Shown here: one piece after another, positions 8,453-16,782 of the stretch
Numbering within the stretch: position 1 is the first letter of the stretch
How the letters are laid out: each line of letters begins with the position of its first letter
Source of the DNA: Roseibacterium beibuensis
GTDB lineage: Bacteria; Pseudomonadota; Alphaproteobacteria; Rhodobacterales; Rhodobacteraceae
Reading direction: 5' to 3'
Assembly (NCBI RefSeq): GCF_039542305.1
Contig: NZ_BAABHW010000001.1
Coordinates: forward strand, 310,001-374,000
DNA: 64,000 nucleotides
The notes under the pieces: model-generated
The model's input: only the letters and a program-made list of their open reading frames with translations
Databases searched by the model: none
What the model was told of the DNA's origin: nothing
Made by a program: the position numbers and the translations under genes

Positions 8453-9376
8453 TCAGACGGCGAGGTTCGGGATGATCTGCTTCTTGCGGCTGACAACACC
8501 CGGCAGGACGACCGTGTCGCCGTCACCGCAAACGGTGGCAAAGCTTTTTTCGGCCACCTGGCGGGTCAGGTCATTGGGCAGAAGCATGGTCGATTCCTCG
8601 TTCAGGATGTCGACGATGAACAGCAGCACCTGGTCGACGCCATCTTCTTCGGCGACGGTGGGCATGGTCTCCATCAGGCTGTCCTTGCGCGACAGAACCG
8701 TCTCGGGCGAGGTCGTTTCCAGAACGCTGACGCGGAATTTCTTGCCGCCGACCTCGTATTCCTTGCTGTCCATGCGCAGAAGCTCGGCATCGGAAAAGGC
8801 CGACACGTCGGACTTGGCCGCGAACATTTCCGAGGCATAGGCGGGGATCTCGACACCAAGGTCTGCGGCCAGTGCTTCGGCAATGGCGCGGTCTTCCTGC
8901 GTGGTGGTGGGGCTGCGGAATTCCAGCGTGTCCGACAGGATGCAGGACAGCATCGCGCCCTTCACCCAGGCCGGGGCCTGCGCCATGTCATCGCCGATCA
9001 TCTTGTGCATGATGGTCGCGGTGCAGGCCAGCGGCTCGATGCGGATGTCGATCGGGCCCTTCGTTTCCAGCCCGCCGACCAGCTTGTGATGGTCGATGAT
9101 CGCCTTGATATCGGCGTCGTTCACGGCGTCGGGCAGTTCGGCGGGGTTGTTGGTGTCGACGATCACGACAGGCTGGCCGGCCTCGACGCCCTCGATGATG
9201 CGGGGCTTGGGCAGGTCCCACTTTTCCAGCATGAAGGCGGCCTCGGTGTTGGGCTCTCCCAGCAGGACGGCTTCGGCGTTGCCGCCCTTCACCTCGTTCA
9301 GGTACCAGGCCCAGATGATGGGCGAGCCGGTGGAATCGGTGTCAGGCGATTTGTGCCCGAAGACTAGCGTGGTCAT
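8453..9376 (-). CDS. ppaC: Manganese-dependent (family II) inorganic pyrophosphatase
   Basis: Cytoplasmic DHH-family phosphoesterase of 307 residues that hydrolyses pyrophosphate to phosphate with Mn or Co. Metal-binding motifs are FGHKSPDTDS (HxxxDxD, residues 7-14) and IIDHHKLVGG near residue 93. The C-terminal DHHA2 domain carries the substrate-binding lysine and arginine region. The frame is open to 9448, but the ATG at 9376, with AAAGGGA 10 bp upstream, gives the canonical MTTLVFGHK start. Many proteobacteria use the unrelated family I Ppa; whether this genome also has one cannot be seen here. Confidence 0.95.
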   Translation of the reverse strand: MTTLVFGHKSPDTDSTGSPIIWAWYLNEVKGGNAEAVLLGEPNTEAAFMLEKWDLPKPRIIEGVEAGQPVVIVDTNNPAELPDAVNDADIKAIIDHHKLVGGLETKGPIDIRIEPLACTATIMHKMIGDDMAQAPAWVKGAMLSCILSDTLEFRSPTTTQEDRAIAEALAADLGVEIPAYASEMFAAKSDVSAFSDAELLRMDSKEYEVGGKKFRVSVLETTSPETVLSRKDSLMETMPTVAEEDGVDQVLLFIVDILNEESTMLLPNDLTRQVAEKSFATVCGDGDTVVLPGVVSRKKQIIPNLAV

Positions 9377-9544
9377 GGCGAAACATCCCTTTCGGCGGTA
9401 ATTGCGCTCGGTCGCGCGCCGCTTAGCAAAGCGTGCGGTCGGAGTCACGGGTGTTGTCTGCGTTGCAAGGCGAACCTGTGCCTCGCCCGTCTGCGTCGCG
9501 CTCCTGGTTTCGGAAAATTTTTGGACGTGTCGATCACGCGGTTG

Positions 9545-9573
9545 TTGACAGGGCAGGGACCCCTCCTTATCTC
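9545..9573 (+). promoter_or_regulatory. Putative groESL promoter
   Basis: A perfect TTGACA (9545-9550) is followed after 17 bp by TATCTC (9568-9573). The CIRCE operator starts 8 bp downstream, the usual arrangement for HrcA repression of initiation. The -10 hexamer is weak. A contribution from an RpoH-type promoter cannot be excluded. Confidence 0.55.
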
Positions 9574-9580
9574 CGCGCCG

Positions 9581-9607
9581 TTAGCACTCGCATCGAGAGA
9601 GTGCTAA
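9581..9607 (+). promoter_or_regulatory. CIRCE operator (HrcA binding site)
   Basis: Perfect consensus: TTAGCACTC (9581-9589), nine-base spacer, GAGTGCTAA (9599-9607). It lies 36 bp upstream of the groES start. HrcA binding here represses groESL until heat shock titrates GroEL. hrcA itself is not in this window. Confidence 0.97.
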
Positions 9608-9643
9608 CGAGGGATTAACCGAACCCAGAGGAGAGTTCGACAG

Positions 9644-9931
9644 ATGGCATTCAAACCGCTGCATGACCGTGTTCTGGTCCGCCGTGTGGAAAGCGACGAG
9701 AAGACCAAGGGCGGTCTGATCATCCCCGACAGCGCCAAGGAAAAGCCCGCCGAGGGCGAAGTGATCGCTTGTGGCGAAGGCGCCCGCAAGGATTCCGGCG
9801 AGCTGATCGCGATGGCCGTGAAAGAGGGCGACCGCGTCCTGTTCGGCAAGTGGTCGGGCACCGAGGTCACCGTCGACGGTGAAGAACTGCTGATCATGAA
9901 GGAATCGGACATCCTCGGCATCATCGCCTGA
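9644..9931 (+). CDS. groES: Co-chaperonin GroES
   Basis: A 95-residue heptameric lid of the GroEL chamber in the cytoplasm. It starts MAFKPLHDRVLVRRV, has the mobile-loop region TKGGLIIPDSAKEKP (residues ~20-35) and ends SDILGIIA. The length is standard. AGAGGAGAG lies upstream of the ATG. It is the first gene of the CIRCE-controlled operon and is followed by groEL after 66 bp. Confidence 0.98.
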   Translation: MAFKPLHDRVLVRRVESDEKTKGGLIIPDSAKEKPAEGEVIACGEGARKDSGELIAMAVKEGDRVLFGKWSGTEVTVDGEELLIMKESDILGIIA

Positions 9932-9997
9932 GCGTGAGGGCGCGCCTGCGCCCGGTCCCATTCCAAGCATTCAACCCTATTCCAAGGAGAGCCCCAA

Positions 9998-11641
9998 ATG
10001 GCTGCTAAGGACGTCAAATTCGACACCGATGCCCGCAACCGCATGCTCAAAGGCGTCAACATCCTCGCCGACGCGGTGAAGGTCACCCTCGGCCCCAAAG
10101 GCCGCAACGTCGTCATCGAGAAGAGCTTCGGCGCGCCCCGTATCACCAAGGACGGTGTGTCGGTCGCCAAGGAAATCGAGCTCGAGGACAAGTTCGAAAA
10201 CATGGGCGCGCAGATGGTCAAGGAAGTGGCCAGCCGCACCAATGACGAAGCCGGTGACGGCACCACCACCGCGACGGTTCTGGCCCAGGCCATCGTCAAG
10301 GAAGGCATGAAGTCGGTCGCCGCCGGCATGAACCCGATGGACCTCAAGCGCGGCATCGACCTCGCCGTTGCCAAGGTCATCGACCATATCAAGGCGCAGG
10401 CCCGCGAAGTCGCGGACAGCGACGAAGTCGCCCAGGTCGGCACCATCTCGGCCAACGGCGAGAAGGAAATCGGCCGCCAGATCGCGGACGCGATGCAGAA
10501 GGTCGGCAATGACGGCGTCATCACCGTCGAAGAGAACAAGGGCCTGGAGACCGAGACCGAGGTCGTCGAAGGCATGCAGTTCGACCGTGGCTACCTGTCG
10601 CCCTACTTCGTGACCAACCCCGACAAGATGGTCGCCGAGCTGGAAGACTGCATGATCCTGCTGCACGAGAAGAAGCTCTCGTCGCTGCAGCCGATGGTGC
10701 CGCTGCTCGAGTCGGTGATCCAGTCGCAGAAGCCGCTGCTGATCATCGCCGAGGACGTCGAAGGCGAAGCGCTGGCCACCCTCGTGGTGAACAAGCTGCG
10801 CGGCGGTCTCAAGATCGCTGCCGTCAAGGCACCGGGCTTCGGCGATCGCCGCAAGGCCATGCTGCAGGACATCGCGATCCTGACCGGCGGCCAGGTGATC
10901 TCTGAAGATCTCGGCATGAAGCTCGAGAACGTGACCATGGACATGCTGGGCACCGCCAAGAAGGTCCAGATCACCAAGGACGAGACGACCATCGTCGACG
11001 GTCATGGCGAGAAGGCCGAGATCGAGGCGCGCGTTGCCCAGATCCGTCAGCAGATCGAGGAAACCACCTCGGACTACGACCGTGAAAAGCTGCAGGAACG
11101 CGTCGCCAAGCTGGCCGGCGGTGTGGCTGTCATCCGCGTTGGCGGCATGACCGAAGTCGAAGTGAAAGAGCGCAAGGACCGCGTCGACGACGCGCTGAAC
11201 GCAACCCGTGCCGCCGTTCAGGAAGGCATCGTGGTCGGCGGTGGCGTGGCGCTCGTGCAGGGTGCCAAGTCGCTCGAAGGTGTCTCGGGTGAGAACAGCG
11301 ACCAGAACGCCGGTATCGCCATCGTGCGCCGCGCGCTGGAAGCTCCGCTGCGCCAGATCGCCGAGAACGCAGGCGTCGACGGTTCCGTCGTGGCCGGCAA
11401 GATCCGTGAAAGCGACGACACCTCCTTCGGCTTCAACGCCCAGTCGGAAGAGTACGGCGACATGTTCAAGTTCGGTGTCATCGACCCCGCCAAGGTGGTC
11501 CGCACCGCTCTGGAAGACGCCGCATCGGTTGCTGGTCTGCTGATCACCACCGAGGCCATGGTTGCCGACAAGCCGCAGAAAGAAGGCGCAGGCGCCGGTG
11601 GCGGCATGCCCGACATGGGCGGCATGGGCGGCATGATGTAA
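9998..11641 (+). CDS. groEL: Chaperonin GroEL
   Basis: The 547-residue Hsp60 subunit forms the double-ring, ATP-driven folding chamber. It begins MAAKDVKFDTDARNRML and has the nucleotide-binding signature DEAGDGTTTATVLAQ near residues 83-97, VTLGPKGRNVVIEKSFGAP near residue 29, and the flexible Gly-Met tail (GGMPDMGGMGGMM). A consensus AAGGAGA precedes the ATG. No anomaly in length or motifs. It is co-transcribed with groES and ends at a strong terminator. Confidence 0.98.
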   Translation: MAAKDVKFDTDARNRMLKGVNILADAVKVTLGPKGRNVVIEKSFGAPRITKDGVSVAKEIELEDKFENMGAQMVKEVASRTNDEAGDGTTTATVLAQAIVKEGMKSVAAGMNPMDLKRGIDLAVAKVIDHIKAQAREVADSDEVAQVGTISANGEKEIGRQIADAMQKVGNDGVITVEENKGLETETEVVEGMQFDRGYLSPYFVTNPDKMVAELEDCMILLHEKKLSSLQPMVPLLESVIQSQKPLLIIAEDVEGEALATLVVNKLRGGLKIAAVKAPGFGDRRKAMLQDIAILTGGQVISEDLGMKLENVTMDMLGTAKKVQITKDETTIVDGHGEKAEIEARVAQIRQQIEETTSDYDREKLQERVAKLAGGVAVIRVGGMTEVEVKERKDRVDDALNATRAAVQEGIVVGGGVALVQGAKSLEGVSGENSDQNAGIAIVRRALEAPLRQIAENAGVDGSVVAGKIRESDDTSFGFNAQSEEYGDMFKFGVIDPAKVVRTALEDAASVAGLLITTEAMVADKPQKEGAGAGGGMPDMGGMGGMM

Positions 11642-11665
11642 TCCTGCCTCCGCAAGCAGATAAGC

Positions 11666-11695
11666 AAAGGCCCGCCATCGTGCGGGCCTTTGTCA
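11666..11695 (+). terminator. groESL terminator
   Basis: A 10-bp stem, AAAGGCCCGC (11666-11675) with GCGGGCCTTT (11682-11691), loop CATCGT, is followed by TGTCATTCC. It starts 24 bp after the groEL stop and is a clear intrinsic terminator despite the short T-run. Confidence 0.85.
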
Positions 11696-11765
11696 TTCCT
11701 GGGGGACCTTTCCTTCCTTGGCGGGCGGCACTAGCGTCCGGCGAGGCAAAGGGGAGGTGTTGAAC

Positions 11766-12533
11766 GTGTCAGAGACGAAGACCGCTATCGTGACCGGCGC
11801 GGCGAGGGGCATCGGCCTTGCCACCACCAGGCTGTTCCTTGCCGAAGGGCTGTCCGTTGCCATGGTCGACCGCGATGCCGCGGAGCTTGAGCGTGCGGCA
11901 GACGGGTTGGACAACGTCCTGCCGCTTCCTTACGACGTGTCGATCCCCGAGCAGGTCGACGCGATCATGGCCGAAACGATCCAGCGCTTCGGGCGCATCG
12001 ATTGCCTTGTGAACAATGCGGGCGTGGCCGATTTCGGACCCATTGAGGACACGAGTTTCGCCCGCTGGCGCACCGTGATGGAAACCAATCTCGACGGGGT
12101 GTTCCTGTGTTCGCAAGCGGCCATCCCGCATCTGAAGGAAACCCGCGGCGCCATCGTGAACATCGCGTCGATCTCGGGGCTGCGCGCCTCGACCCTGCGC
12201 GTGGCCTACGGCACCTCGAAGGCCGCCGTGATCCACTTGACCCAGCAGCAGGCGGCGGAACTGGGTGAATACGGCATTCGTGCCAATTGCGTCGCGCCGG
12301 GGCCGGTGCGCACGAAGCTGGCCATGGCGGTGCATACTCAAGAGATCATCGACGCCTATCACGATGCCATCCCGCTCAATCGCTACGGCTCGGAGGAGGA
12401 GATCGCCAATGTCATCGCCTTCCTCTGTTCGGACAAGGCCAGCTACGTGACCGGGCAGTTGATCTCGACGGACGGCGGGTTCGAAAGCACCGGCATCGGC
12501 CTGCCGGCATTGCGCAAACAGGGGGGAAACTGA
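11766..12533 (+). CDS. SDR family NAD(P)-dependent oxidoreductase
   Basis: Classical short-chain dehydrogenase of 255 residues. The Rossmann motif TGAARGIG (~residues 9-16), NNAG near residue 84 and the catalytic serine with YGTSK (~150-154) are all present, as is the C-terminal SYVTGQLISTDGGF. The GTG at 11766 is preferred because GGGGAGG ends 9 bp upstream; the frame is open further upstream without a good start. The stop overlaps the next ATG by one base (TGATG), so it is coupled to the hydroxyisobutyrate dehydrogenase-like gene. The substrate is not evident. Confidence 0.9.
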   Translation: MSETKTAIVTGAARGIGLATTRLFLAEGLSVAMVDRDAAELERAADGLDNVLPLPYDVSIPEQVDAIMAETIQRFGRIDCLVNNAGVADFGPIEDTSFARWRTVMETNLDGVFLCSQAAIPHLKETRGAIVNIASISGLRASTLRVAYGTSKAAVIHLTQQQAAELGEYGIRANCVAPGPVRTKLAMAVHTQEIIDAYHDAIPLNRYGSEEEIANVIAFLCSDKASYVTGQLISTDGGFESTGIGLPALRKQGGN

Positions 12534-13393
12534 TGGATCGGATCGGCGTTATCGGGCTTGGCCGCATGGGATCGGCCATTGCCGCGCGGCTGGTGGGGCA
12601 GGGGCATGCGGTGGCGGGCTGGACGCGCTCCGGTCTGACGGCGGACCGCGCCCGGGAACTCGGGATCGCCCGGGCCGAGACACTGGCTGATCTGGTCGCC
12701 GGATCGGACACGGTGATCTTGTCGCTCTTTGACGACGCGGCCGTCGGCGCGGTGCTGGATGCGCTTCTGGACCTGCCCCTGGACGGAAAGCTGATCGTCG
12801 AGACCTCGACCGTATCGCCGCAGCAGGTTCAATCGCGCGCCGCCGGTTTTGCCGAGAAAGGGGCCATGATCCTCGACGCGCCGATCTCGGGCGGCCCTGA
12901 ACTGGTGGCCGTGGGGCACTGCGGGATTTTCGTGGGTGGCACGGCAGAGGCGGCCGAGCGGTTCGCGGCCATCGGCGCCGTCCTCTCCGACAAGCTTGCC
13001 CATGTCGGGCCACTTGGAACGGGCCTTGTCATGAAGGTGGTGAATAACGGCGTTCTCCAAGGCTATTTCGCCACGCTGGCCGAGATGATGCGCATCGCGA
13101 AACGCGCCGGCCTGCCGTTCGAGACCGCGCTGGGCATCGTGGCCAAGGGGCCGGCGGGCACCCCCATGCTGACCGCCCGTTTGCCGAAGATGCTGGGGCA
13201 GGATGAGGGCGTGGGCTTCCCGATCTCGGGTGTGTCCAAGGACAACGCGATCTTTCAGCAGGTGGCCGAGGAGCTTGGCGTCGATGCCGCATGCCTTCGG
13301 TCAGCGGCGGCGCTTTGGCAGACCGGGATCGAGGATGGTTTGGCCGAGGCCGATGTCGCGATGCAGATCCCCCATGCCTATGACACGGCCTAG
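12533..13393 (+). CDS. 3-hydroxyisobutyrate dehydrogenase-like NAD(P)-dependent oxidoreductase
   Basis: A 286-residue beta-hydroxyacid dehydrogenase. The N-terminal dinucleotide-binding motif IGLGRMGSAIA (residues ~6-16), the substrate-binding DAPISGGPELV near residue 119 and the catalytic lysine region KVVNNGVLQGYFATLAE near residue 167 are visible. The family includes 3-hydroxyisobutyrate, tartronate semialdehyde and glyoxylate reductases; sequence alone does not choose. The start overlaps the SDR stop by one base, which defines a two-gene operon of dehydrogenases. The pair may act successively on a hydroxyacid or sugar acid. Confidence 0.87.
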   Translation: MDRIGVIGLGRMGSAIAARLVGQGHAVAGWTRSGLTADRARELGIARAETLADLVAGSDTVILSLFDDAAVGAVLDALLDLPLDGKLIVETSTVSPQQVQSRAAGFAEKGAMILDAPISGGPELVAVGHCGIFVGGTAEAAERFAAIGAVLSDKLAHVGPLGTGLVMKVVNNGVLQGYFATLAEMMRIAKRAGLPFETALGIVAKGPAGTPMLTARLPKMLGQDEGVGFPISGVSKDNAIFQQVAEELGVDAACLRSAAALWQTGIEDGLAEADVAMQIPHAYDTA

Positions 13394-13559
13394 GCGGCGA
13401 TCCGCTTGTTGTCCGGCATCTTGAGGCGGGTCTTCGCGACACGGCCCGACTCGGTCCACCCTCGGGGTCTGTGCTGGCGGGCCACGACGGCGGCCTGTTC
13501 TGCCGAAGGCCCGGGGCCGCGGCATGGCCGTGCTTAACTCAGATCCCCGGAGGTTCAGG

Positions 13560-14737
13560 ATGCCCGCAAAAGCGTTAACAGCCCTCCTCGTTGCCCTGGT
13601 CATGATGCCAGCGGCGACCGCGGCGCAGGAGGACGATGTTTCAACGACGGTCTTTGCCGACGATCGCTATATCGCTGGCGGAGACTACGAGATCGACGAC
13701 GAGACCACCGGCGATCTTTTCGCCGCTGGCGAGGAAATCACCCTGTCTGCCCCTGTTGCGGGGGCGGCCCACATGGCCGGACGGCGCCTGAGTGTCGCGG
13801 CCCCGGTTGCGGGCGCGCTCTATGCTGCTGGCTACGAGATCAGCCTAGACGGGGCCTTTGACGGGCCGCTGTCGGTTTTCGGCGCCGAGGTCGAGATCGA
13901 CGGCAGCCTGGCCCGCAACCTGCGCGCCTTCGCCTCGGATCTCAGCCTGTCGGGCGACATCGCGGGGTCGGCGATCCTTGCAGCCGACGAGTTGGAGCTC
14001 GATGCCGCCATCGCGGGCGACGTCATGATGACGGTGCGCGAGGTCGATTTCGGCGAGGGGGCAAGGGTTGACGGGCAGGTCATCCTCTACGTGGAAGACG
14101 GCGATGCCCCGGCCATCCCCGAGAGCGTCGCGCCGCCTGACCGTATCGAAATCCGCGATCTGGAGGCGTGGGATAGCGATGTTGGTCCCTCGATGCGCGA
14201 CCTGCGCAGGGCCGCTTGGCTTGCCGCGATCCGGGGCTTTGCCTTCAGCGTGCTGCTGGTTGCGGCCATCGCGGCTGTCGCGATCTTCTTTATCCCCGGG
14301 CGGGTCGTCCGCTGGCGGGAACGGGCCCTGGCCGAACCCGGACGCAGCCTGGCATGGGGGTTCGGGGCGCTCTCGCTGATCTGGGGCGCGGGGGTGGTTC
14401 TTGCCTTCACGGTGTTTGGCCTGCCGCTTTTACCCGCCGCTTTCCTGATCGGCGCGGCGCTGGCCTACGGGGGGTATGTGCTTGGCTCCTACGTGCTTGG
14501 CGTGGCGATCTGGCTGCGGCTGGGCAACGTCATGCCCGATAGCGCCTTGCCCAAGATCGGCTTGGCCGCGTTGGGGCCGTGGTTGCCGGACTGCTTGCGT
14601 TGATCCCGTTCCTGGGATGGCTCTTCGTGATGGCACTGGCGCTGTTCGGCCTTGGGGCGTTGGTGAACTCGTACCGGGCGCGCAAGACCGGCGGCGGCGA
14701 CGGAGAGGATGGGGCAGGCCCCGTGCCGGTGGGCTAG
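13560..14737 (+). pseudogene. Frameshifted gene for an exported bactofilin-like beta-helix membrane protein
   Basis: A signal peptide (KALTALLVALVMMPAATAA) precedes about 180 residues of short degenerate repeats (ITLSAPVAGAAHMAGRRL, then similar GxxxAxGxxISLDG units) like the polymer-forming, bactofilin-like beta-helix, then at least four hydrophobic segments. The frame that starts at 13560 (GGAGG upstream) ends at 14603. At the GGGG run 14573-14576 a -1 shift restores a frame reading VVAGLLALIPFLGWLFVMAL and ending at TAG 14735-14737. The hydrophobic C-terminus makes sense only in the second frame. One missing G, from mutation or sequencing error, explains it. The full product would be about 392 residues. 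Function is unknown. Confidence 0.75.
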
Positions 14738-14776
14738 GGGCTTTCCTTCGTCGGTGGAATCGCGCATTGGGCGGGC

Positions 14777-15907
14777 ATGACCCGCCCGTACGTCACCTTC
14801 GAAAACGCCCAGGTGCTGATGCCCGATGGCGTCGCAACCCGCGCGCTGTCGATGTCCGATGGATGGATCACCGAGGCGCTGCAACCCCGCCGCATCGACC
14901 TGTCCGGCTACCTGATCCTGCCCGGAATCGTGGACCTGCATGGTGACGGGTTCGAACGCCATGTCGCGCCGCGTCGCGGCCTGGTCGGGGATCTCGGCCC
15001 CGGTCTGAGGGGGCTTGAAGCGGAGTTGGCGGCCAATGGCATCACCACCGCCGTTCTCGCGCAATACTGGTCATGGGAGGGGGGGATGCGGGCCCCCGAC
15101 TTCGCCAAACGGCTGGCCGATGCGCTGCGCGTGCATCCCGCCCGCGCCGACCTGATCTACCAGCTGCGCCTTGAGTTGGGCTGCATGAGGGAGACCGACG
15201 AGGTCCTGGCCTTCATCGACCAGCACAAAATTCCGTTCGTCGTCTTCAACGATCACCTGCCGCACGAGGCCTTGGCCAGCGGCAAACGCCCGCCATCCTT
15301 GCAGGGGCAGGCGCTGAAATCCGGTCGCTCCCCCGAGGAACACCGCGCGCTGATGCAATCCATGCATGACGCGATGCCCGAGATCCGCGCCAAGCTGCCG
15401 GCCTTCTGTGCGGAACTGGCGCGGCGGGGTATCCGAATGGGCAGCCATGACGACATGACCGCCGAAGAGCGCGCGGCCTGGCGCGGGATGGGCGCGGTGA
15501 TTGCCGAGTTTCCCATGGCCCGCCCCCCGGCCGAGGCGGGCGATCCCGTGATCCTTGGCGCGCCCAACGTGGTGCGCGGCGGCAGCCACAAGAAGAAATC
15601 CATCTCGGCGCTCGAGTTGGTGCAGGACGGGCTTTGCGATGCCTTGTGCTCGGACTACTACTACCCGGCCCCGTTTACCGCGGCGCGCAAACTGGTCTCG
15701 CTCGGCTGGTCCCTACCGGAGGCCTGGGCGCTGGTGTCGGCCAATCCCGCTACGATGATCGGGCTGACCGACCGTGGCAGGCTTGCGCCGGGCGCGCGCG
15801 CCGATCTTCTGATGACGGATCCCGACCTGTCGCAGGTCTATGCGACCATCGCGGGCGGGCAGGTGACGTGGCTTGCCGGCGACCTTGCAGCCCGGATGAT
15901 CGCATGA
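14777..15907 (+). CDS. phnM: PhnM-like alpha-D-ribose 1-methylphosphonate 5-triphosphate diphosphatase
   Basis: Amidohydrolase-superfamily protein of 376 residues. LPGIVDLHGDGFERH near residue 55 is the PhnM metal-binding signature; FVVFNDHLPH, SHDDMT near 222, GAPNVVRGGSHKKKS near 261 and LCSDYYYPAP near 290 complete the set. PhnM releases pyrophosphate from the triphosphate intermediate of the C-P lyase pathway. No other phn genes are nearby. It overlaps a DMT-family transporter by 4 bp. A detached PhnM copy or a relative with another substrate are both possible, so the gene symbol is tentative. Confidence 0.85.
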   Translation: MTRPYVTFENAQVLMPDGVATRALSMSDGWITEALQPRRIDLSGYLILPGIVDLHGDGFERHVAPRRGLVGDLGPGLRGLEAELAANGITTAVLAQYWSWEGGMRAPDFAKRLADALRVHPARADLIYQLRLELGCMRETDEVLAFIDQHKIPFVVFNDHLPHEALASGKRPPSLQGQALKSGRSPEEHRALMQSMHDAMPEIRAKLPAFCAELARRGIRMGSHDDMTAEERAAWRGMGAVIAEFPMARPPAEAGDPVILGAPNVVRGGSHKKKSISALELVQDGLCDALCSDYYYPAPFTAARKLVSLGWSLPEAWALVSANPATMIGLTDRGRLAPGARADLLMTDPDLSQVYATIAGGQVTWLAGDLAARMIA

Positions 15908-16782
15908 GCGCCTTTCGCCTCTCCGCGTTGGTGACGCTGGCCATGCTGGCCTTCGCCGCGAACTCGATCCTCAATCGCGCCGCCGTCGGCGCGGGCGAGA
16001 TCGACGCGCTGTCCTTCGCGATCGTGCGGGCCGTGTCCGGCGCGCTTGTCCTGTCCGCGCTGGTCCTTGCCCGGCGTCGCTGCGTTCCGGTTCTGAGGGC
16101 AAAGCGCGTGGTCGGCGCGGGGTCCCTCACGCTCTACCTGCTGGGCTTCTCCATCGCCTATGTTCAGATCGACGCGGGGCTGGGCGCGTTGATCCTGTTC
16201 GGGGCGGTGCAGGTCACGATGTTTGCGGGCGGCGTGATGGGCGGTGACCGCCCACCGGCGCGCCGCTGGATCGGGGCCGGCGTGGCGCTTGGCGGCTTGG
16301 CATGGCTGATCTGGCCGGCGGGCAGCGTCAGCGTGCCGCCCATCGCCGCCGCCGCGATGCTGGCCGCCGGAATCGGATGGGGTGTCTATTCCCTGGCCGG
16401 GCGGGGCGCGACCGATCCCCTGGCCGAGACGGCGGCGAATTTCGCCTGGGCCGCGCCGCTCTGCCTGCTGCCTGTTCTGATGCTGCCTGCCTCGCCCGAG
16501 GCGGTGGCCCCGACCGATTATGGCCTCGCGCTCGCTGTGATTTCGGGCGCGGTCACGTCGGGTCTGGGCTATGCGCTCTGGTATCGGGTGCTGCCCAGGA
16601 TGGCGGCCTCGGTGTCGGGGCTTGTGCAACTCTCGGTCCCGGTCATCGCGGCGGCTGCCGGCGTGATCCTGTTGGGTGAAATCCTGAGCCTGCGGATGCT
16701 GGGCGCAGGGGCGCTGACGCTCGGTGGGATCGCCTACGGCCTCGGCGCCGGTCACATGATGAGGGGTTCGAGGGGATCGTAG
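15904..16782 (+). CDS. EamA/DMT family transporter
   Basis: Inner-membrane protein of 292 residues with about ten hydrophobic segments in two EamA halves; the second half contains GLGYALWYRVLPRMAASVSG, a typical EamA signature region. Family members export or import small metabolites. The ATG at 15904 overlaps the stop of the phnM-like gene by 4 bp, so the two are translationally coupled. The last 31 bp overlap the 3' end of the convergent NUDIX gene. The substrate is unknown. Confidence 0.88.
   Translation: MSAFRLSALVTLAMLAFAANSILNRAAVGAGEIDALSFAIVRAVSGALVLSALVLARRRCVPVLRAKRVVGAGSLTLYLLGFSIAYVQIDAGLGALILFGAVQVTMFAGGVMGGDRPPARRWIGAGVALGGLAWLIWPAGSVSVPPIAAAAMLAAGIGWGVYSLAGRGATDPLAETAANFAWAAPLCLLPVLMLPASPEAVAPTDYGLALAVISGAVTSGLGYALWYRVLPRMAASVSGLVQLSVPVIAAAAGVILLGEILSLRMLGAGALTLGGIAYGLGAGHMMRGSRGS

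Noticed and set aside
9545..9573. An RpoH-type promoter for groESL.
   Set aside because: No good CTTGAAA/CCCCATNT pair was found here; TTGACA with TATCTC plus CIRCE fits better.
13390..13484. A possible 31-codon minus-strand gene (GTG start, ending DNKRIAA) overlapping the end of the dehydrogenase gene.
   Set aside because: No ribosome binding site, GTG start only, and it overlaps the stop of the upstream gene. It could be chance in GC-rich DNA.
14571..14580. Programmed -1 frameshifting at the G-run of the bactofilin-like gene.
   Set aside because: The run of four G in TTGGGGCC is not a classical X-XXY-YYZ slippery heptamer and no strong stimulatory structure was recognised. Mutation or sequencing error is simpler.
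14940..14960. GGGTTCGAACGCC, resembling a tRNA T-arm.
   Set aside because: It lies inside the PhnM-like active-site codons and no cloverleaf can be built around it. Similar GGTTCGA strings elsewhere are also coding.
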